Both the position numbers and the translations under genes were made by a program. DNA of 64,000 nt from Streptomyces tendae (GTDB taxonomy: Bacteria > Actinomycetota > Actinomycetes > Streptomycetales > Streptomycetaceae). Positions 8,503 through 17,350 of the stretch are shown here, piece by piece. The notes beneath the pieces are model-generated. The model ran no database searches. It had not been told where the DNA came from and saw only the letters and a list, made by a program, of their open reading frames with translations. Where the stretch lies: assembly GCF_014650435.1 (NCBI RefSeq), contig NZ_BMUY01000010.1, positions 1 through 64,000 on the forward strand, read 5' to 3'. How positions within the stretch are numbered: position 1 is the first letter of the stretch; each line of letters opens with the position of its first letter.

Positions 8503-9335
8503 CCAGCACCTCGCCGCCCCCCGCACGGCTCACGGCCGCCCCGGTGCCGACCTGGCAGGGCAGCAGCCTGACGGCGCAGTTGCTGATCCTCACCGGGCGC
8601 TCGGTCAGGGCCAACTTCACCCACGTCAAGGTCGTCGTCCTCAGCATGCTCCAGCCGGTGTTCATGCTGCTGCTGCTCAGCCAGGTGTTCGGCGCCATCG
8701 TCGACCGGGGGCACCTGCCCGACGGTGTGGCCTACCTGGACTTCCTGCTGCCGGCCCTGCTGGTGACCACCGGCATCGGTCCCGCCGTCGCCTCGGGCAT
8801 CGGCCTGGTGCGCGACATGGACAACGGAGCGGTGGCCCGCCTGCGCACCCTGCCGATCCACGCCCCGCTGCTGCTGTTCGCCCGCAGCTTCGCCGATCTG
8901 CTGCGCACCACCGCCCAGTTGGTCATCCTCGTGGTGGTGGCGGTGGTCTTCCTGGACGCCGACCCGGCCGGCGGACCGTTCGGGCTGCTGGCCGCGGTCC
9001 TCTTGACCTGCGTGGTCGTCTGGGCGATGACCTGGATCTTCCTCGCGCTCGGGGCGTGGCTGCGCAACCCCGAGGCCATGCAGAGCGCCGGCTACCTCGT
9101 CACCTTCCCGCTGATGTTCGCCTCCAGCGCCTTCGTCCCCAAGGAGCGGCTGCCGGACTGGCTCCAGGTACTGGCGACGGTCAACCCGCTGTCGTACGCC
9201 ATGGAGGCCAACCGCGCACTCGCCCTCGACCAGCCGCTCGGCGGCCAGGTGTGGTCCGCGCTGGGCGCCGGTGTCCTGGTCGCGACCGTCGGATCGATCA
9301 CCGCGGTACGGGCGTTCCTGCGCCCGCCCGCCTGA
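8499..9335 (+). CDS. ABC-2 type permease, probable lipopeptide exporter subunit
   Basis: A 278-residue DrrB/ABC-2 membrane permease with about six hydrophobic segments, for example VVVLSMLQPVFMLLLL, FLLPALLVTTGIGPAVAS and LVILVVVAVVFL. The family motif LRNPEAMQSAGYLVTFPLMFASSAFVP is split across the fifth segment. ATG overlaps the mutase stop by 4 bp and is preceded by GGAGGAA. No ATPase gene follows; the matching DrrA-like ATPase is encoded 9 kb away at 18645-19598 on the other strand. Together they likely export the product and give self-protection (inference). Confidence 0.9.
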   Translation: MTSTSPPPARLTAAPVPTWQGSSLTAQLLILTGRSVRANFTHVKVVVLSMLQPVFMLLLLSQVFGAIVDRGHLPDGVAYLDFLLPALLVTTGIGPAVASGIGLVRDMDNGAVARLRTLPIHAPLLLFARSFADLLRTTAQLVILVVVAVVFLDADPAGGPFGLLAAVLLTCVVVWAMTWIFLALGAWLRNPEAMQSAGYLVTFPLMFASSAFVPKERLPDWLQVLATVNPLSYAMEANRALALDQPLGGQVWSALGAGVLVATVGSITAVRAFLRPPA

Positions 9336-9402
9336 ACCGTATCGCCGCGCCCGCAGACCGGCACGGCGCACCCCCTCCGAGAGACGAAAGAGGCATCGCC
9401 CC

Positions 9403-10347
9403 ATGCCCGGAACCGGAACAGGTCCGCTCGTCCGCCTCGACGCGACCGAGGCGCCGACCGGCGCCGCCGTCGAGTGGCTCACCGCCCACCGCCCGGAGAT
9501 CAGAGCGGCGGTCGCCCGCAACGGCGCCGTACTGGTACGCGGACTGCGCCTGGACAGCCGGGCGGCCGCCGCCGCGGCCGTCGGCCGCGTCATCGGCGAC
9601 CCGCTGATCGAACGCGAGGGGTTCGCACCCCGCGACACCTACGGACAGGGCGTCTACTCCTCCTCGCACTGGCCCGCCGACCAGCCCATGTGCATGCATC
9701 ACGAGCTCAGTTACGCGTCCTCGGCCCCCCGGCTGGTGGCGTTCGCCTGCCTCACCCCGCCGGCCGACGGCGGCATCACCGCGACCGCCGACAGCCGCGC
9801 CGTACTGCGCGACCTGCCGGAGGACCTCGTCGCCCGCTTCGAGCGGCACGGCTGGCGGCTCACCCGCCACTACAACCCCTTCGTGGGGATCGGCTGGCAG
9901 GAGGCATTCGGCACCGACGACCCCTCGGAGGTGGACCGCTACTGCGCCGAGCACGGCATCGAGGCGCGCTGGGACGCCGACGGCGCGCTGCACACCGTAC
10001 AGACCCGCCCGGCCGTGGTGAGACACCCGGAAACGGGTGAGCGGTGCTGGTTCAACCAGATCGCCTTCCTCAACGAGTGGACGATGGCGCCGGAGGTCCG
10101 CGAGTTCCTCACGGCGGAGTTCGGCCCCGAAGGGCTGCCCTTCAACACGTTCTGCGGCGACGGCACTCCGCTGGACCGGGCGAGCGTCGACCTGATCAAC
10201 GACGTGTACGAGAGGCACACCGTCCGCGAGCCGTGGCGCCGGGGCGACCTCCTCGTGGTCGACAACGTCCGCACGGCGCACAGCCGCGAACCCCACCGGG
10301 GCGAACGGGAGATCGTGGTCGGCCTCGGCGAACCGTTCCAGCCGTAG
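9403..10347 (+). CDS. SyrP-like Fe(II)/2-oxoglutarate-dependent hydroxylase
   Basis: A 314-residue TauD/clavaminate-synthase-like oxygenase. The iron triad is visible: His99-x-Glu101 in MHHELSYA and the distal His293 in RTAHSREPHRGE, followed by the 2-oxoglutarate-binding Arg of REIVVGLG. Members of this subgroup (SyrP) hydroxylate the beta carbon of aspartate while it is bound to an NRPS carrier domain, so beta-hydroxy-Asp is the most likely product; hydroxylation of another residue cannot be excluded. Ribosome site GAAAGAGG precedes the ATG. Last gene of the right-reading operon, followed by a strong terminator. Confidence 0.85.
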   Translation: MPGTGTGPLVRLDATEAPTGAAVEWLTAHRPEIRAAVARNGAVLVRGLRLDSRAAAAAAVGRVIGDPLIEREGFAPRDTYGQGVYSSSHWPADQPMCMHHELSYASSAPRLVAFACLTPPADGGITATADSRAVLRDLPEDLVARFERHGWRLTRHYNPFVGIGWQEAFGTDDPSEVDRYCAEHGIEARWDADGALHTVQTRPAVVRHPETGERCWFNQIAFLNEWTMAPEVREFLTAEFGPEGLPFNTFCGDGTPLDRASVDLINDVYERHTVREPWRRGDLLVVDNVRTAHSREPHRGEREIVVGLGEPFQP

Positions 10348-10354
10348 CCGAACG

Positions 10355-10402
10355 ACCCGGAAGGGGCCGCACCCGGCGTCACGGGTGCGGCCCCTTCCGG
10401 GT
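10355..10402. terminator. Bidirectional terminator between convergent cluster operons
   Basis: A perfect 21-bp inverted repeat: arm 10355-10375 pairs with 10382-10402 around a 6-base loop. It lies between the hydroxylase stop (10347) and the kinase stop (10410), which read towards each other, so it can end both transcripts. No long T-run follows, as is usual in Streptomyces. Confidence 0.85.
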
Positions 10403-10409
10403 GTCCGGG

Positions 10410-11324
10410 TCAGTGGAAGCTCAGGGTGCGGTACACCGTCACGTTGCCGGCCAGCTCCTGGCAGGCCTGGGCGGCGGCCGTGAGCCGGCCGTGGGAGTGC
10501 GGTGCGGAGGTGTCCAGCAGGATTCCCAGCGTGGTGCCGCTGTGCCCGACGACCACGCCCAGACCGCCCACCTCGCGGCAGATCGCGATCATCGGCTCCA
10601 GCGACCACTTGTGCCGCAGCACCTGGTTCATCCGGGCACTGGCGGTCGCCACCGCGCCGACCTCGGCCAGGTCCTGCCGGGCGACGGCACCGGTGATCCG
10701 GTCCAGGAGCCGGACGTACTCCCGCTCGTCCGCCGCCGTGAACGGCTTGGGGATGCTGTTGAAGTCGACGGTGTCCACCGCGCCGCCCTCGTCGACGCTG
10801 ACCACCGCCATGGACGGCAGGGAGCCGAGCCGGGCGCGCAGCCGCACACTGCGGTGGTGGAAGGCGACCACCGACGGGTAGAGCACCCCGTCGGTCGGCT
10901 CGATCCTGGCGAGGTAGGACTCGATGCGGCGCGGCGGCATGGGCTCGTCCAGGGCGTTGGCGACCGCGCGGGCGGTCGCCACCAGGTCCGCCGAGGAACT
11001 GGCCAGACCCTTGCCCTCGGGCAGCGTGCTGTCGATGGTCAGCACACCGCCCGCGGGCCGCCCCGAGTCCTCCATGATCATCGAAGCGAGCCGCAGGGCC
11101 TTCTTCTTGTGCGGCGGCCACACCTCCAGCACGTCCGTGTGCGGGGCCACCTCGAAGCGGGCCACCGCCCACCGGGCGACGGGCAGGGTGACCAGGAAGT
11201 CACCGTCCGCCTCCGGCAGAACGCCCTGCAGGAGCTCACCGAACGTGCCGAAGGCCGAACTCACCCCGGTGGCGGCCACCCGGCGGTAGTCGGCGGGCAG
11301 CGTCCTCGTGTCGATCGTCGTCAC
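10410..11324 (-). CDS. GHMP kinase, PduX-like (probable L-threonine kinase)
   Basis: A 304-residue GHMP-superfamily kinase. Signatures: GTFGELLQG near the N-terminus, LPEGKGLASSSADLVATARA (the ATP-binding motif), and a C-terminal GVVVGHSGTTLGILLD. This layout resembles PduX, the L-threonine kinase of B12 nucleotide-loop synthesis. In this cluster O-phospho-L-threonine would be the natural activated substrate for the neighbouring cysteine-synthase-like enzyme on the way to 2,3-diaminobutyrate (inference). GTG start at 11322-11324 with AGGAGG ten bases upstream; that ribosome site overlaps the stop codon of the NRPS gene before it. Last gene of the left-reading operon. Confidence 0.82.
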   Translation of the reverse strand: MTTIDTRTLPADYRRVAATGVSSAFGTFGELLQGVLPEADGDFLVTLPVARWAVARFEVAPHTDVLEVWPPHKKKALRLASMIMEDSGRPAGGVLTIDSTLPEGKGLASSSADLVATARAVANALDEPMPPRRIESYLARIEPTDGVLYPSVVAFHHRSVRLRARLGSLPSMAVVSVDEGGAVDTVDFNSIPKPFTAADEREYVRLLDRITGAVARQDLAEVGAVATASARMNQVLRHKWSLEPMIAICREVGGLGVVVGHSGTTLGILLDTSAPHSHGRLTAAAQACQELAGNVTVYRTLSFH

Positions 11325-11334
11325 CCTGGTCCTC

Positions 11335-14300
11335 CTAGTCCCGGTGCGTCGGCTTCGGGCAGCAGGCCCGCACCAGTGCGGCGGTGTCCGCCGCTCGTGT
11401 GCCGATGAAGTAGTGGCCGCCCTGGCCCAGTTCGTGCAGGGTCACCCGGTCGGAGACGGCCTTCCAGTCGCCGTGGTCCGCCGCGAACCGCGCCGTCGAG
11501 GGGTCGTCGTGGGCGACGACGACGTCGACCGGGGCGTCGATGCGGTGACTTGCGGCGTCCTCACGGATCCGGATCAGGTGGCTGTTGGCCGTCAGGACGT
11601 CGTGCCGGTAGGCCCGGCCCACGACGTCGGCGCGTTCCGGCTTGAGCTCGTCCAGCTCGACGTACGCGTTGTCCGCGCGCAGCCGGGACAGCAGTGTCTT
11701 GTTGTCCGCCTCCGACGCCTCCGCCATCTCCGCGCGCAGCGCCCCGACGTCCTCCAGCAGCAGCGCGCCCACGAAGACGCGCTCGGCCGGACGGCCCGCC
11801 TCCTGGAGCAGCCGCGCCGTCTCCAGCGCCGGGGCCGCGCCCGCGCAGTGACCCCACAGCAGTACGGGCGTGGTGACCCGTGCGGCGATCTCGTCCCGGA
11901 CCCGGCGGGCGATCTCCGGGACGTCGGCCATCGGGTCGTCGCCGCCCGCGAAGTCGTGGCCCGGCAGCTCGACCCCGAGCACGGCGATGCCGTCCCGCTC
12001 CAGCTCGGCCGCCAGGGAACGGAAGTTGACGGCGTTGCCCCCGGCGTACGGGAAGCAGACCAGGGTGTGATGGGGGTCCGTGGCGTTGGCCAGCGGCTGC
12101 AGCAGGTTCTCCGTCGCGGCCCGTTCCCCGCCCCGTACTCGCTCGTCGAGCGCCCGCCCGAGGTCGGCCAGGACGGGGTGGGCGACCAGGTCCTTCAGGG
12201 ACAGCGCCCGGTCCAGCTGCACCAGGAGACGTACGGCGGCCAGCGAGGTCCCGCCCAGTTCGAAGAAGTTGTCGTCCCGCCCGATGCGCTCCAACGGCAC
12301 GCCCAGCACCTGCGCCCACAGCATGGCCAGCCGCTGTTCGGCGGGCGTGCTGGGGGCGGCGTAGGCCGCGCCGCCGTGGCCCAGGGTGCCGGCCAGCCGG
12401 ATCAGGGCCTTCTTGTCGATCTTGCCGTTCTCGGTGAGCGGCAGCCGGTCCAGCCGGTGGAAGTACGTCGGGACCATGTACTCGGGCACCAGTCCCGCGA
12501 GGAAGTCCCGGGCGCGTTCGGTGGTGGGCTCGGCGTCCGGGCCGGCACCGCCGTCCCCGCCGCTGAAGAAGGCCACCAGGTTCCGCTGCCCGTCTCCCGT
12601 GCCGTCGATGACGACCGCGGCCTCCCGGACCCCCGCCAGGGCCAGCAGCTTGTTCTCGATCTCGCCGATCTCGATCCGGAAGCCGCGGATCTTCACCTGC
12701 TCGTCCCGCCTGCCCAGGTACTCGATCCGCCCCTCGGGCAGCCAGCGCCCGAAGTCGCCCGTGCGGTACATCCGGGTGCCGTCGCGGAACGGGTCGGGCA
12801 CGAACGCCTCGCGGGTGCGCTCCTCGTCGTTGATGTAACCGCGTCCGACACAGACCCCGGAGAACGCGATCTCCCCGGGCGAGCCGAGCGGCACCAGCGC
12901 CAGGTTCTGGTCGAGCACATAGGTGTTGACGTTGCGCAGCGAGCGGCCGACGGTCACGAAGTCGCGGTCCGGCAACCGGTCGAGCACCTCGTGCATGGTG
13001 TCGTCGGACACCTCGGTGGCACCGTAGGCGTTGACCAACTTGATTTCCGGGTACAGGGCGAACCACCGCTGGACCAGCTCGTACTTGAGGGCCTCCCCGG
13101 TGACGGACACCGTGCGCAGCGCCCCGAGCGGCCGGGGGTGCTGCTCCAGGTGGGTGAGGAGCACCTCCAGGTAGGAGGGGACGATCTGGACGACGGTGAC
13201 CCCGCCCGTGACGATCTCGTCGAGGAAGCCGGCGACGTCGAGCAGGGCGTCGGTGTCGACGACGCGTACGCTGCCGCCCACCATCAGCGGAGCCGCGAAC
13301 TGCCACAGGGAGATGTCGAAGCACTGCGAGGCGGTCTGGGTGACGACCTCGGCGGTCCCGTTCGTCATCCCCATGTCGTCGAGCTTCATGTGGAGGTGGT
13401 TGAGCATGCCCGCGTGCTCGCACATGGCGCCCTTGGGAGCGCCGGTGGAGCCGGAGGTGAAGTAGATGTAGGCGGCCTGGCCGGGAGCGATCGGCACCCG
13501 GGGCGCCGCGTCGGAGACACCGGATGCCTGGATCTCCGGTACGGACAGCACGGCCGGCGCGCGGCCGGTGAGTTCACCCGCCCTCTGAGCCAGACTGGCG
13601 CTGCCGGGCTCGGTGAGCACGAACGCGCACTCGCTGCGGCTGAACTGGGCCGCCACACGGTCGGCGGGGAAGTCGGGGCGCACCGGGAGGTAGACGCCGC
13701 CGGCCTTGAACACGCCGAGCGCCGCGGCGATCCAGTCGAGGGTGCGGTCCATGACCACGGCGACGACGTCCTCGGTGCGCACCCCGGCGTCCAGCAGCGC
13801 GTGGGCGACCCGGTTGGCCCGCCCGTCGAGCTCGCGGTACGTCCAGCGCACCGGGCCGTGCACGGCGGCCACCGCGTCCGGAACCTCGCGCACCCGATCC
13901 TCGAAGTGGTCCAGGAAGGTCCGGTCGGTCAGGTCGACGCGTGGGCCCGCGAGGCCGTACAGGTGGGTTTCGACCTCCTCGTCCGACAACAGGCTCCGAC
14001 CGTGATGGGGCGCGGAGGCGTCCGCCGCGAGGAGTTCCAGCGCCCGCAGGTGGTAGCCCGCCAGCCGGCGGGCGTAACTCTCGTCGAGATGTGCCCGGTC
14101 GTACACCAGGCGCAGCGACAGCCCGCCGGAGCCGGCGACGACGGCCGCCCTCAGCACGACACCCTCGCCGAGGCCGACGGCCGTGTCGCCCGTGTCCGCG
14201 CGGTCGGCGGGCGCGGTGGCCGTCGGTGAGAGGCCCGACAGGTCGAACACCACCTCGGGACGGCCCTCCGCGCGGGTTGCCGCGGCCGGCGCCGTGCTCG

Positions 14301-14610
14301 CGAGCGTGACGAGGTCGGCCCAGGAGGAGTCCGTGACGGTCAGGCTCAGCGGCGACTCGGCCCGGCCGGCCGCCGCAACCAGGCCGATGAGCAGATTGGG
14401 TTCGGCCACCACCGTCGCCAGGACCCGGGCGTGCGCGGCGAGCAGCACCGCCGGCAGTCCCGCACCGGTGTCGGCGGCGCGCTCCTGAAGCGCCCGGGTG
14501 AGTGGGGCGGGCAGCGCCTCCCGGTACTCCGCCGCCCCCTGCTCATCGCTCCCCGGCATGGTCCATCTGGGGATTCTGGTGTACGTCTGCTGAGTGCGGT
14601 GCCCGCTCAT
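11335..14610 (-). CDS. Free-standing NRPS module: C-domain remnant, adenylation, carrier, Cys-type thioesterase
   Basis: 1091 residues. Residues about 30-230 look like the C-terminal half of a condensation domain and lack any HHxxxDG motif. An adenylation domain follows (about 240-720; IYFTSGSTGAPKG, YRTGDFG, NGKIDKKAL), then a carrier domain with Ser789 in FELGGTSLA, then a type-II-like thioesterase (about 850-1091). Reading the specificity pocket by eye against GrsA gives D-I-W-Q-S-T-A-D-D-K; the two Asp at 330/331 would suit a basic side chain such as a diamino or guanidino acid. The thioesterase nucleophile is Cys922 (GHCAGA) with Asp1035/1036 and His1066. ATG overlaps the ATP-grasp stop by 4 bp. 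It probably loads, and perhaps modifies, a single amino acid outside the main assembly line. Confidence 0.9.
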   Translation of the reverse strand: MSGHRTQQTYTRIPRWTMPGSDEQGAAEYREALPAPLTRALQERAADTGAGLPAVLLAAHARVLATVVAEPNLLIGLVAAAGRAESPLSLTVTDSSWADLVTLASTAPAAATRAEGRPEVVFDLSGLSPTATAPADRADTGDTAVGLGEGVVLRAAVVAGSGGLSLRLVYDRAHLDESYARRLAGYHLRALELLAADASAPHHGRSLLSDEEVETHLYGLAGPRVDLTDRTFLDHFEDRVREVPDAVAAVHGPVRWTYRELDGRANRVAHALLDAGVRTEDVVAVVMDRTLDWIAAALGVFKAGGVYLPVRPDFPADRVAAQFSRSECAFVLTEPGSASLAQRAGELTGRAPAVLSVPEIQASGVSDAAPRVPIAPGQAAYIYFTSGSTGAPKGAMCEHAGMLNHLHMKLDDMGMTNGTAEVVTQTASQCFDISLWQFAAPLMVGGSVRVVDTDALLDVAGFLDEIVTGGVTVVQIVPSYLEVLLTHLEQHPRPLGALRTVSVTGEALKYELVQRWFALYPEIKLVNAYGATEVSDDTMHEVLDRLPDRDFVTVGRSLRNVNTYVLDQNLALVPLGSPGEIAFSGVCVGRGYINDEERTREAFVPDPFRDGTRMYRTGDFGRWLPEGRIEYLGRRDEQVKIRGFRIEIGEIENKLLALAGVREAAVVIDGTGDGQRNLVAFFSGGDGGAGPDAEPTTERARDFLAGLVPEYMVPTYFHRLDRLPLTENGKIDKKALIRLAGTLGHGGAAYAAPSTPAEQRLAMLWAQVLGVPLERIGRDDNFFELGGTSLAAVRLLVQLDRALSLKDLVAHPVLADLGRALDERVRGGERAATENLLQPLANATDPHHTLVCFPYAGGNAVNFRSLAAELERDGIAVLGVELPGHDFAGGDDPMADVPEIARRVRDEIAARVTTPVLLWGHCAGAAPALETARLLQEAGRPAERVFVGALLLEDVGALRAEMAEASEADNKTLLSRLRADNAYVELDELKPERADVVGRAYRHDVLTANSHLIRIREDAASHRIDAPVDVVVAHDDPSTARFAADHGDWKAVSDRVTLHELGQGGHYFIGTRAADTAALVRACCPKPTHRD

Positions 14611-15881
14611 CGGCCCCCGTTCCCTTTCTCCGGCGTCGCCGGTTCCTCCAGTTCGATCCCGATCAGTCCTGCGGCCTGCTCCGCGCGGGTCGCCGCCTGC
14701 GCGGTGCCGGAGCCGGTGGCGACCACACAGCCCAGGCGGTCCTGGAACGAGTGCGTGATGCGCACCTGCCGGCCGACGACCGCGGTGGGCACGGCCACCA
14801 CCACACCCGGTGCCGCGCCCGCCTCCCGGATCCCGGTCACGGCCTTGACCCGTCCCTCGCCGGCCGCGATCACGAACCGCACGGCGGCGTGGCCGGCCCC
14901 GGCTTCCGGGACCGCCGCGCCGGGCGGCGTGTCCAGGCCCGCGGCGCGGGCGATCACGGCGTCCACCAGGTCCGTGCCGGTCGCGGCCCGCACGGCGACG
15001 GGAATCATGCCGCCGGCCAGCCTGGGGTTGACCTCGATGACGACGGGGCCGTCGGCGGACCGGCGGATCTCGGTGTGGGCGGCGCCCCAGCCGAGCCCGA
15101 GGGCCTTGAGGGCCGCCAGCGCCGTGTCGCCGAGTTCGGCGCTCGCCCCGGCGTCCAGGGGGGCCGGGATGTCGTGGCCCGTCTCCACGAAATGCGGTGC
15201 GGGGGCGATGTGCTTGGCGACGACGGTGACGACGTCGCCGTCGAAGGTCTCCACGGAGAACTCCGGCCCGTCGACGGCCGCCTCCACCAGGACGCGGGCC
15301 GGCACCGCGTTGCCCCGTTCGTCCGTCGCCCGCTCGAACAGCACGCGGGCCCATTCCTCCGTCTCGGCCCGGTCGCGGCACAGCCGTACGCCGCTGGACC
15401 CCGAGCCGCTCACCGGCTTGAGCACCACCGGATGCCCGACGGCGTCGGCCGCCCGCACCGCGGCGGCCACGTCGGAGACCGCCGTCCAGGCGGGCACCGG
15501 GACCCCGTGGGCGGCGAGCGCCGCCCGCTGGAGGTCCTTGGACCGGCAGCGGGCGATCGCGTCGCCGTCCGCCGCCGGCAGTCCGAGGCGGGCCGCCGCG
15601 CGGGCGGCGTCCGCCACGAAGTACTCGGAGCTGGAGGTGATCCCGGCCAGTCCGGTGCCCTCAGCGAGGCCCCGGCAGGCCGACACCACGGCGTCCAGGT
15701 CCGAGGTGTCCAGCTCCAGGGTGTCGACGGCGTCCTCGGTGACGTACGGGTACCGGGCGGGGTCCCGTGTCAGCAGCACGGGCCGCAGGCCCCGAGCGCG
15801 TGCGCGCGCGCAGAACTCCCGCCCCGTACCGGTGGTGTTGCTCTCCAGGAAGGCGAACCATCGGACCGCCGTACCGTTCAT
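14607..15881 (-). CDS. ATP-grasp ligase
   Basis: A 424-residue ATP-grasp family carboxylate-amine ligase. Seen in the sequence: GHPVVLKPVSGSGSSGVRL (ATP-binding loop), FSVETFDGDVV, and the metal-binding VVIEVNPRLAGGMIP. These enzymes form acyl-phosphates and couple them to amines. The gene overlaps both neighbours by 4 bp, between the argininosuccinate-lyase-like gene and the free-standing NRPS module, so it belongs to the same pathway. It may attach a carrier amino acid or protect an intermediate in diaminobutyrate formation, or add an amino acid to the finished peptide; the sequence alone does not decide. Related ATP-grasp genes accompany PLP and lyase genes in several non-proteinogenic amino acid pathways. 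Confidence 0.85.
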   Translation of the reverse strand: MNGTAVRWFAFLESNTTGTGREFCARARARGLRPVLLTRDPARYPYVTEDAVDTLELDTSDLDAVVSACRGLAEGTGLAGITSSSEYFVADAARAAARLGLPAADGDAIARCRSKDLQRAALAAHGVPVPAWTAVSDVAAAVRAADAVGHPVVLKPVSGSGSSGVRLCRDRAETEEWARVLFERATDERGNAVPARVLVEAAVDGPEFSVETFDGDVVTVVAKHIAPAPHFVETGHDIPAPLDAGASAELGDTALAALKALGLGWGAAHTEIRRSADGPVVIEVNPRLAGGMIPVAVRAATGTDLVDAVIARAAGLDTPPGAAVPEAGAGHAAVRFVIAAGEGRVKAVTGIREAGAAPGVVVAVPTAVVGRQVRITHSFQDRLGCVVATGSGTAQAATRAEQAAGLIGIELEEPATPEKGNGGR

Positions 15882-17350
15882 CGCTCTGCTCCCTCGTCCC
15901 TTGCGCCGGTCACGGCCGCGACCGCCGAGTCGAGGGCGCGTTCCGCCCGCGACAGCCGCGCACGGTACCGGGTGAGGACCGCGGTGTGCTCCGCGCAGCG
16001 CTCCCGGAGTTCGTGGACGACGTTCTCGCACGCACCCGGGCCGCCGCCTCGGTCGTGCTCGGCGACGAGCTCGGGAAGTGCCGGGATGTCCGCGCTCACG
16101 TCGGCCCGCAGGCCCTCCGGCAGCGTGATCTTCGTCAGTTCCGGCTCACCGGCGTCGACCGCCTCCCGCACCGCGGCTCCCACCACGTGGTGCGCGGTGC
16201 GGAAGGGAACGCCCTGGCGCACGAGGCGGTTGGCGATCACCGTGGCGGTCACGAAGCCCTCCCGGGCCCGCTGCTCCATCCGCCGTCCGTCCGGCCGGGC
16301 GCCGCTCACGAGCACCTGGGCCAGGAGCACGCTGTCGCGCACGGTGGCCAGCGCCGACCAGGCCCCGCCGACCGCCTCGGTGCCCACCTCGATGGAGTTG
16401 GTGAACGGTGTGGACTTCATGGCGGCGGCCGAGGCGGTCCACGCTCCGACGGCGGCCGCCGCCTTGGCCTTCACGTGCTCGAGCAGGAAGGCGTTGCGCT
16501 TCTGGGGCATGGCGGAACTGCCGCCCACGAGCCGCTCGGGGAACTCCACGAAGCCGAACTCCTGGGTGCTCCACAGCTGGAGGTCGGTGGCGAGGCGGCT
16601 CAGGGTGAGTCCCGCCCCGGCGGCCGCCGCGAGGGCGCGCAGCAGCGTGTCCCGGGAGGCCACCGCGTCCATGGCGTGCAGCGGCGGCCCGTCGAATCCG
16701 AGCAGTTCCGCCGTGCGGGCCGGGTCGATGGGCAGGTCCGTGCCGGACACGGCACCGGCGCCGAGCGGGCAGTTGCTCCGCTCCGCGACCACGTGCCGCA
16801 GCGCGGCGATGTCCCGGTCCAGCGCGGTGGCGATTCCCGCGAGGTAGTAGCCGTACGTGACGGGCATCGCCGGCTGGAAGTGCGTGTAGACCGGCATGAC
16901 GACGTCGCGGTGGGCGCGGGCGCGGGCCAGCAGCACGGCCTGCAGGCGCAGCAGTTCGCCGAGCAGGTCCGCCAGGTCGTCGCGCAGCCGCATCGCGGTG
17001 ATGGTGGCCTTGATGTCGTTGCGGGAACGACCCGTGTGCAGCTTGCCCCCGACGTCCGCGCCGAGCCGCTCGATGAGGTGGCTCTCGTACATCAGGTACA
17101 GGCCGCGCGGCGCCGGGCGGTCGTACAACTCCCGGAAGCCGTCGGCGCGCAGCGCGGTCACGGCTCTCAGCAGGGCGGCGGCCGCGTCCCGGGGCAGCAG
17201 CCCGCACTCGGTGAGCATCACCACGTGCGCGAGGTCGATGACCGAGGTGTGGCCGAGTTCCCGGCGGATGTCGTCCGGGCCCGGTTCGCCGTAGACGACG
17301 CGGGCGGTGCGGGCTCCGAGCGTGCGGGTGAGCCGGCCCGTGCCGCTCAT
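15878..17350 (-). CDS. Argininosuccinate lyase-like fumarase-superfamily enzyme
   Basis: 490 residues of the argininosuccinate lyase/fumarase superfamily. Signatures: GGKLHTGRSRNDI (substrate binding), YTHFQPAMPVTYGYYL, and the catalytic Ser loop GGSSAMPQKRNAF. Primary arginine biosynthesis is unlikely: the gene is embedded in the cluster operon with 4-bp overlaps on both sides and has no argininosuccinate synthase next to it. I infer that it removes fumarate from an aspartate adduct to leave a free beta-amino group, the last step to 2,3-diaminobutyrate; comparable lyase genes accompany cysteine-synthase-like genes in friulimicin (DabB) and uridyl-peptide clusters as I recall. The last ~50 residues are an extra charged tail. 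Confidence 0.85.
   Translation of the reverse strand: MSGTGRLTRTLGARTARVVYGEPGPDDIRRELGHTSVIDLAHVVMLTECGLLPRDAAAALLRAVTALRADGFRELYDRPAPRGLYLMYESHLIERLGADVGGKLHTGRSRNDIKATITAMRLRDDLADLLGELLRLQAVLLARARAHRDVVMPVYTHFQPAMPVTYGYYLAGIATALDRDIAALRHVVAERSNCPLGAGAVSGTDLPIDPARTAELLGFDGPPLHAMDAVASRDTLLRALAAAAGAGLTLSRLATDLQLWSTQEFGFVEFPERLVGGSSAMPQKRNAFLLEHVKAKAAAAVGAWTASAAAMKSTPFTNSIEVGTEAVGGAWSALATVRDSVLLAQVLVSGARPDGRRMEQRAREGFVTATVIANRLVRQGVPFRTAHHVVGAAVREAVDAGEPELTKITLPEGLRADVSADIPALPELVAEHDRGGGPGACENVVHELRERCAEHTAVLTRYRARLSRAERALDSAVAAVTGARDEGAER

Noticed and set aside
11308..14229. 973-codon plus-strand open frame
   Set aside because: Antisense to the adenylation-carrier-thioesterase module; no recognisable domain.
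15878..17350. Primary-metabolism argininosuccinate lyase (argH)
   Set aside because: Embedded by 4-bp overlaps in the NRPS cluster operon and without argininosuccinate synthase or other arg genes nearby.
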